Part shown: positions 10,675 through 25,033 of the stretch, piece by piece | How the letters are laid out: each line of letters starts with the position of its first letter | How positions within the stretch are numbered: position 1 is the first letter of the stretch | Origin: Pelargonium nanum | Lineage: Eukaryota; Streptophyta; Magnoliopsida; Geraniales; Geraniaceae | Direction: 5' to 3' | DNA: 25,033 bases | NCBI GenBank assembly: GCA_036897485.1 | Contig: JAYMTF010001246.1 | Location: forward strand, 1-25,033 | Program-made: the position numbers and the translations under genes | The notes under the pieces: model-generated | The model's input: the letters and a program-made list of their open reading frames with translations, nothing else | Told to the model about the DNA's origin: nothing | The model's database searches: none

Positions 10675-11001
10675 TTAGATTATGTTTAGGAGCTCATATA
10701 GCTTTTGGTACTGGTTATCAGACCATACCTCGCAGCCTAACAAAGATAACGAGAACCTATCTAAAACATGAGTCACTCGATTCGCATACTGTCTAATAAA
10801 AATAATAAAGAAAAAACATTCTTCAAACTCTGGGTCAAAGCCGAATGTCCTCCACAACCAAACCAAAAGCACTAAAATCTTCTCCTTCCGTTTGTACCAT
10901 CTGGACCAACCTAACGAATCCAACTCGATGACAGGTTTGACCACCTCTGCTCTACTATCCGAGCTGCAGTAGCTCGGACTGCGAAAGTCTTGACTAGGCA
11001 T
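10675..11001 (-). pseudogene. Decayed RNase H-like tail of a non-LTR retroelement
   Basis: A 108-codon minus-strand frame ends with FIRQYANRVTHVLDRFSLSL, then a Trp-Ser-Asp and a short tail. In plant LINE-type elements and their domesticated RNase H domains, the C-terminal block reads roughly hydrophobic-x-R-x-x-A-N-x-x-A-H-x-L-A-R, followed by a W and a short end. The match is to that block only. The upstream part of the frame (MPSQDFRSPSYCSSDSRAEV) looks unrelated. No reverse transcriptase is visible and the catalytic acidic residues of RNase H are not evident. I read this as a short dead fragment, not a functional gene. Chance similarity is possible because the recognisable part is under 30 residues. 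Confidence 0.35.
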
Positions 11002-11017
11002 GTCTTCCTCCCAACCC

Positions 11018-11085
11018 GACTGATCACTCAGTAGGACATTGATTTCACTTAGTTACTCAAGATCTCAGGTTCGAGCTTCAAGCTT
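11018..11085 (+). mobile_element. tRNA-like (SINE head) relic
   Basis: An A-box-like phrase TGATCACTCAGTAGG (11021-11035) is followed about 32 bases later by a B-box-like GGTTCGAGC (11068-11076). This spacing and order match the internal RNA polymerase III promoter of tRNA-derived SINEs. The body downstream is not recognisable and no target-site duplication was found. The relic adjoins the RNase H-like fragment on the other strand. Confidence 0.35.
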
Positions 11086-11401
11086 TAGTACTAATACGCT
11101 CGCTGATAAATAGAAAATCTGACCGACCATCGCCTACCACCGCCCGCAGCCATGACTCCCTGCCCACTGCCCCGTCCACATTCATCTTCAGCCGCCTACG
11201 CGGTGGTTATTTTTAATGTTGCTAATTGCTATCATGCATCAAGATAATATTAGTATTAATTAAACAACTGTAATTTATTAAGAAATGGTCAAGTATTTTT
11301 GGCATTTTTTTTGGAAAGTAACTTTGGTAATTAATTAGATGAATTGTGTGAGCCAATGAAGAGATAATGGACTCGATGGACCATGTCTTTGACAATATCG
11401 A

Positions 11402-11442
11402 TGACGTGGACACAAATATTGATGACCAAATAGCTTACGTTA
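11402..11442 (+). promoter_or_regulatory. as-1/ocs-like TGACG and TTACGT elements upstream of the GST
   Basis: TGACGTGG at 11402-11409 and TTACGTTA at 11435-11442 lie about 135-175 bases upstream of the GST start codon. TGACG-type (as-1/ocs) elements bound by TGA bZIP factors are a known feature of many tau GST promoters that respond to auxin, salicylate and xenobiotics. The spacing between the two half-elements is wider than in a classical as-1 pair, so function is inferred only. Confidence 0.4.
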
Positions 11443-11515
11443 ATTTTGTTTTACTAGTATATTATAAAGTTAGGTATCCTAGAAAAATAACAATAACTTG
11501 GTCCAACAACTCACA

Positions 11516-11523
11516 TATAAATA
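11516..11523 (+). promoter_or_regulatory. TATA box of the GST gene
   Basis: TATAAATA, a near-ideal plant TATA box, sits 53 bases before the GST ATG. This predicts a transcript start near 11548 and a short leader of about 30 bases. Confidence 0.7.
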
Positions 11524-11576
11524 GATGCATTTGCACCTTATTTTTTACAAAAAGGTAATTAAACAAAACAGAGGAA

Positions 11577-12692
11577 ATGGAGAGTGATGGTGTTGTGGTG
11601 GTTGATTTTTGGGGCAATGGTTTTGGGATGAGGGTGAGGATAGCATTGGAAGAGAAGAAGATCAATTATGAATACATAGAAGAAGACCTGACCATCCCCC
11701 AAAGGAGTGAGCTAGTTTTGAAAATGAATCCGGTCCGGAGATCCGTGCCCATCTTGATCCATCGAGGAACACCTATTTGTGATTCCGGAGTTATAGTCGA
11801 GTACATTGATGAGACTTGGAACGATGGATTCGTGAGCTTGCTTCCTCGAGATCCTTACGAGAAAGCTATTGCTCGATTTTGGGTTCAATTCATCGACAAT
11901 AAGGTTAGTTACCTTTCAATTTTTAGCACGATCAATACTATTGAACGAAATATATGTTAACAGTAAAATAATTAAAAGTTGAGGTGAGAAACATATGGTC
12001 TATACATATTTTTTCTTCTAAATACTCATTTTATTATTTGCTTGATTTTTTAATAATCATTTTCTTTATTCTTTACTCCACTATTCATTTTCATTTCTTT
12101 TATAGAAAAAATAGGGGTCATAAAAAATATAGTAGTTTTATGTTATAATGGACTACCAGAAGTTGAGGTCGAAAGTTTAAGATTACTGATTGTCGTGGGT
12201 GAAAAGTTTAACATCAATACTCAATGTAAAAACTATATAGTAACACTGTTGTTTTTTTTTCTTTTTGGTAATTAATACCATAGTATTGTTCTTCGTTAGA
12301 ATTGAAATTTAGCGTATAAAGTTTAAGCTATTGTGATGGATCAGCTATTCGGCACGCAAGCAAAATTTCTGAAGAGCAAAGGCGAGGAGGCCAAGGAAGC
12401 GAGCAAGAAGGAACTGATTGGAGAACTAAAGCAGCTGGAAGGAGCATTGGGAGATAAATTGTACTTTGGAGGTAACGATGGGTTTGGATATTTGGACATT
12501 GCTTTCATCCCATTTTCAAGTATGTTTCATGCATATGAGTCTCATGCCGGAAATGGGTTCAAGCTCGGGGCCGAGTGCCCCAAACTATGCGCTTGGGTGC
12601 AAAGGTGCATCGCTCGGGACAGTGTTTCCAAGGTTCTTGCCGGTTCAAAAGAAATGTACGAGCTGCACAAGAAATTTTATGGAACCGAATAG
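11577..12692 (+). CDS. Tau-class glutathione S-transferase with Asn at the catalytic Ser position
   Basis: Two exons, 11577-11903 and 12345-12692, give 224 codons plus stop, the usual tau size. The donor GTTAGT follows codon 109. The acceptor GATCAG at 12344 keeps phase 0 and reads on into LFGTQAKFL-SKGEE, as in family members; the upstream AG at 12327 would break the frame. Residues 1-82 form the thioredoxin-like glutathione domain, with FGMRVRIAL-EK, NPVRRSVPIL and a D-S pair (69-70). Residues 93-224 form the helical domain, with RFWVQFID and GYLDIAFIPF. Tau GSTs are cytosolic and conjugate glutathione to electrophiles or act as peroxidases or carriers. The family motif W-x-S-x-F is here W12-G-N14-G-F, so the serine that activates glutathione is replaced by asparagine. 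The HKK of the consensus NPVHKK is RRS. The gene looks intact otherwise, so altered chemistry or a ligand-carrier role is possible. Confidence 0.93.
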
Positions 12693-12720
12693 ATTTGGCT
12701 AATCACTTGGTTTGTGGACA

Positions 12721-12738
12721 GAGCTAGCTAGCTAGCTC
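12721..12738. repeat. 18-bp perfect palindrome in the GST 3' UTR
   Basis: GAGCTAGCTAGCTAGCTC equals its own reverse complement and lies 28 bases after the stop codon. It is built from CTAG steps, so slippage may explain it. In RNA it could pair between transcripts or form a tight hairpin. Confidence 0.75.
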
Positions 12739-12960
12739 ATTTTTCTATTGTGTTTTCAGCTATACCTACATGTTTGTGTTGTTGGTGTGATGTGAATTGT
12801 GTGCATTTACTTCTTTTTCTTCAAGAGTTGTGTTACATCATATGTATCATTTTGTCTGAGTAAGGTAAGATATCATGGAATGTGAGTATTATTAGAATGT
12901 TGATTACTGAAATAATAATTACTGAAAAGTTGATAATACTATATTTGTATAAATCTATGA

Positions 12961-13053
12961 CCCTACTCCACGACTCCATCACTTTTGGGGTGTATCGAAC
13001 CCATATTGATTTCATGGAACACGAGCTTTATACCGCTCGATCAATTGGGCGTC
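12961..13053 (-). mobile_element. tRNA-derived SINE relic, minus strand
   Basis: Read on the minus strand, an A-box-like GCCCAATTGATCGAGCGGT (about 13032-13050) is followed by a B box GGGTTCGATACACCCC (12987-13002). Order and spacing are as in a tRNA gene or tRNA-derived SINE. The segment is not a functional tRNA by eye, because arms and anticodon cannot be folded convincingly. Similar 12-base phrases lie just outside both ends: ATAAATCTATGA at 12949-12960 and ATAAAATTATGA at 13054-13065 (10 of 12 match). They could be a decayed target-site duplication. The short length suggests a truncated or tail-less copy. Confidence 0.5.
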
Positions 13054-13065
13054 ATAAAATTATGA

Positions 13066-13790
13066 TATAATATATACGTACATGTACGAGAGAAAACAAA
13101 CTAATATCTACAATTTTTCTTTTACAAATACAAAACACACATTCTAAATCAAATGAATATTTACAAACTCACATCAACTAAATCACTCCAAGATACACGG
13201 TAACTAATTTCATGTAAATAGATTTTACTCAACGACATAAATAGATTTTACTCGACGACTTAAAAGTCGTTCTATACATTATCTCTAACTTTTATTAGAA
13301 GCTATTCAATATTTGATAACACGTGTTTGCTAACTTAAACTTGGATCGAAAGTGATCATAATATACCAAATTTTAGTGGAATTGCAATTTTTAAATCTAA
13401 CAAATCATCTTTGATTGTTCTTCCTAAAATTGATAATTTCTTATTTCATATTAGGCTCGGGTTGATGAAGATATCCGACTCAAAAAGACTTTATATTTCA
13501 CTTTTAATATGAATATGTAAAATTGCGCAAGATCATTTAGTTCGATTCAACTCAAAATTCAACGAGATAATTCCAATTGGTCGAGTTAGATCGTGTAATG
13601 ACTAGAGCTTTTAGTTTTCGAGTCACTAGTTTTGAGATCTAAATAATTAAGCATATAATAAATAAAATTTGAAATTAAAGGACTTAATGTGCAAAATAGA
13701 TCGCGTTATTGCACGGAAAGAGATTCATTAATTTCCTGACAATTGCCTTTCTGTTCTTCTGGTTGGAACTTCCATTTCATCGCAACCAAA
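13066..13790. other. AT-rich intergenic region upstream of DRP2
   Basis: No gene is supported. The stretch is AT-rich and carries an internal near-repeat around 13216-13262 (ATAGATTTTACTCAACGACATAA and ATAGATTTTACTCGACGACTTAA, positions about 13218-13263). From about 13540 to 13640, phrases such as CGAGTTAGATCG and TCGAGTCACTAG suggest old repeat material. The DRP2 core promoter should lie in the last part, but no clear TATA box was found. Confidence 0.45.
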
Positions 13791-13943
13791 CCCATCATTT
13801 CTGTCCTCTCACCGTCACCGTCACCGGCCTCTCGCCGTCGCCGGAAGCCCTAGATCGCACCGCCGTGGATCTCCACCTCCCTCCGCCTCCAAATCCGATA
13901 CCCGAACTTCCATCTGCAGCACCGTCGTGTAACTGATTGAAAA
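13791..13943 (+). promoter_or_regulatory. DRP2 5' leader
   Basis: The stretch before the DRP2 start codon turns C/T-rich and GC-rich, with repeated CACCGTCACCGTCACCGG phrases and a CCCTAG near 13848. I see no upstream ATG between about 13740 and the start codon, so no upstream ORF is evident. The transcript start is not determined. Confidence 0.45.
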
Positions 13944-24490
<10,547 letters not shown>

Positions 24491-25033
24491 ATAATGATTT
24501 GACCCAAGTTGATGATTTTGATTCATTCTTGTTGGGTGGGTGTTTGCTCCTGCTCCAGAACTTGAGCCCATGCTATGCTATTGCCATTACAATAGCTCCA
24601 GTCACAGAGGTGCAATGCAATAGGTGTTTGTAGATAAAAAAAAATTATTGCAATGATTTTTTATTTTATTTTTATATTTCTGTTTCACGATTGTTTTGTA
24701 GTGTCTAGTTGGGCTAGTAAATTTTTCTCTTTGTTGAGGTCATGAGGTTGGTTGTTTTGCAGTTTCTTCCTTTTAAAAACTTTTAATTGGATGGTAATGC
24801 TACATAGGTATTCATAAGTGACACTGGTTCTTGCATGTAATCATAATTCATTATTCAATCCTTGAGATTTTTTTTTTCAAGAATTCCACATTGTTCTCAC
24901 ATTTTCATGGGGCTTCATCATTGGAATTTTAAGTTATTGGCAAATTGTTAAACTTGACTTAAGCCAAAAGCTCAAGTTGTTAGGAAGATGACCAAACTTG
25001 GTGAAAAGAGAGATTCTCTCTCCTTATGTTGAG
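24491..25033 (+). other. DRP2 3' UTR and downstream flank
   Basis: The sequence after the TAG at 24488-24490 is T-rich with several TTGT/TGTAA phrases (for example around 24615-24720 and 24835), as in plant 3' UTRs. No exact AATAAA was seen, so the poly(A) site is not fixed. From about 24955 to the end, a different texture appears (AAGCCAAAAGCTCAAGTTGT and following) that resembles text common at plant repeat ends. There is too little of it to call. Confidence 0.4.

Noticed and set aside
12324..12344. AG at 12326-12327 as the acceptor of the GST intron, or a second start at 12336
   Set aside because: The first does not fit phase 0 after codon 109. Starting at 12336 would give only a helical-domain fragment, whereas the acceptor at 12344 joins exon 1 in frame to a full-length GST.
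24955..25033. Possible start of an LTR element at the right edge
   Set aside because: The phrase AAGCCAAAAGCTCAAGTTGT looks like repeat text seen in plants, but fewer than 80 bases are available and no terminal repeat, primer-binding site or ORF is visible.

Overview
This is plant nuclear DNA, probably from a eudicot. The evidence is GT-AG introns in AT-rich sequence, GC-richer exons, and three gene families with plant-specific architecture: a CLC-c type anion transporter, a tau-class glutathione transferase (GST), and a DRP2-type dynamin with a PH domain. A more exact placement is not supported, though an asterid is a loose guess.

Layout. Positions 1-312 on the minus strand are the 5' end of an F-box/DUF295 gene that runs off the left edge. 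Positions 313-5100 are AT-rich intergenic DNA. It holds a degenerate minisatellite-like block (about 1340-1880) with one exact 30-bp tandem duplication, a GC-rich island of unknown nature (about 1920-2310), and an old dispersed-repeat relic (about 4390-4715). Positions 5245-10404 (plus) are a complete seven-exon CLC-c gene of 782 residues. Positions 10675-11110 hold transposon debris: a minus-strand RNase H-like tail and a plus-strand tRNA-like stretch. Positions 11577-12692 (plus) are a two-exon tau GST of 224 residues with a clear TATA box. Positions 12693-13790 are intergenic and include a second tRNA-like retroposon relic. Positions 13944-24490 (plus) are a complete 22-exon DRP2 dynamin gene of 907 residues, with a well-preserved SINE-like insertion in intron 10. 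The last 540 bases are 3' UTR and flank.

How the genes relate. They are independent eukaryotic transcription units, not an operon, and I see no shared pathway. The CLC should move chloride across the tonoplast. The GST is cytosolic and belongs to a stress and detoxification family. DRP2 acts in clathrin-dependent membrane traffic and cell-plate formation. The F-box protein would be an SCF ubiquitin-ligase adaptor.

I did not find a clearly new biological system. The most interesting observations are the GST with asparagine where tau GSTs have the catalytic serine, the SINE-like element in DRP2 intron 10 with a probable target-site duplication, two further tRNA-like relics, and an open 88-nt last CLC intron whose retention would swap the C-terminus. 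Exon boundaries were placed by eye from splice consensus, reading frame and remembered family sequence, without transcript evidence.
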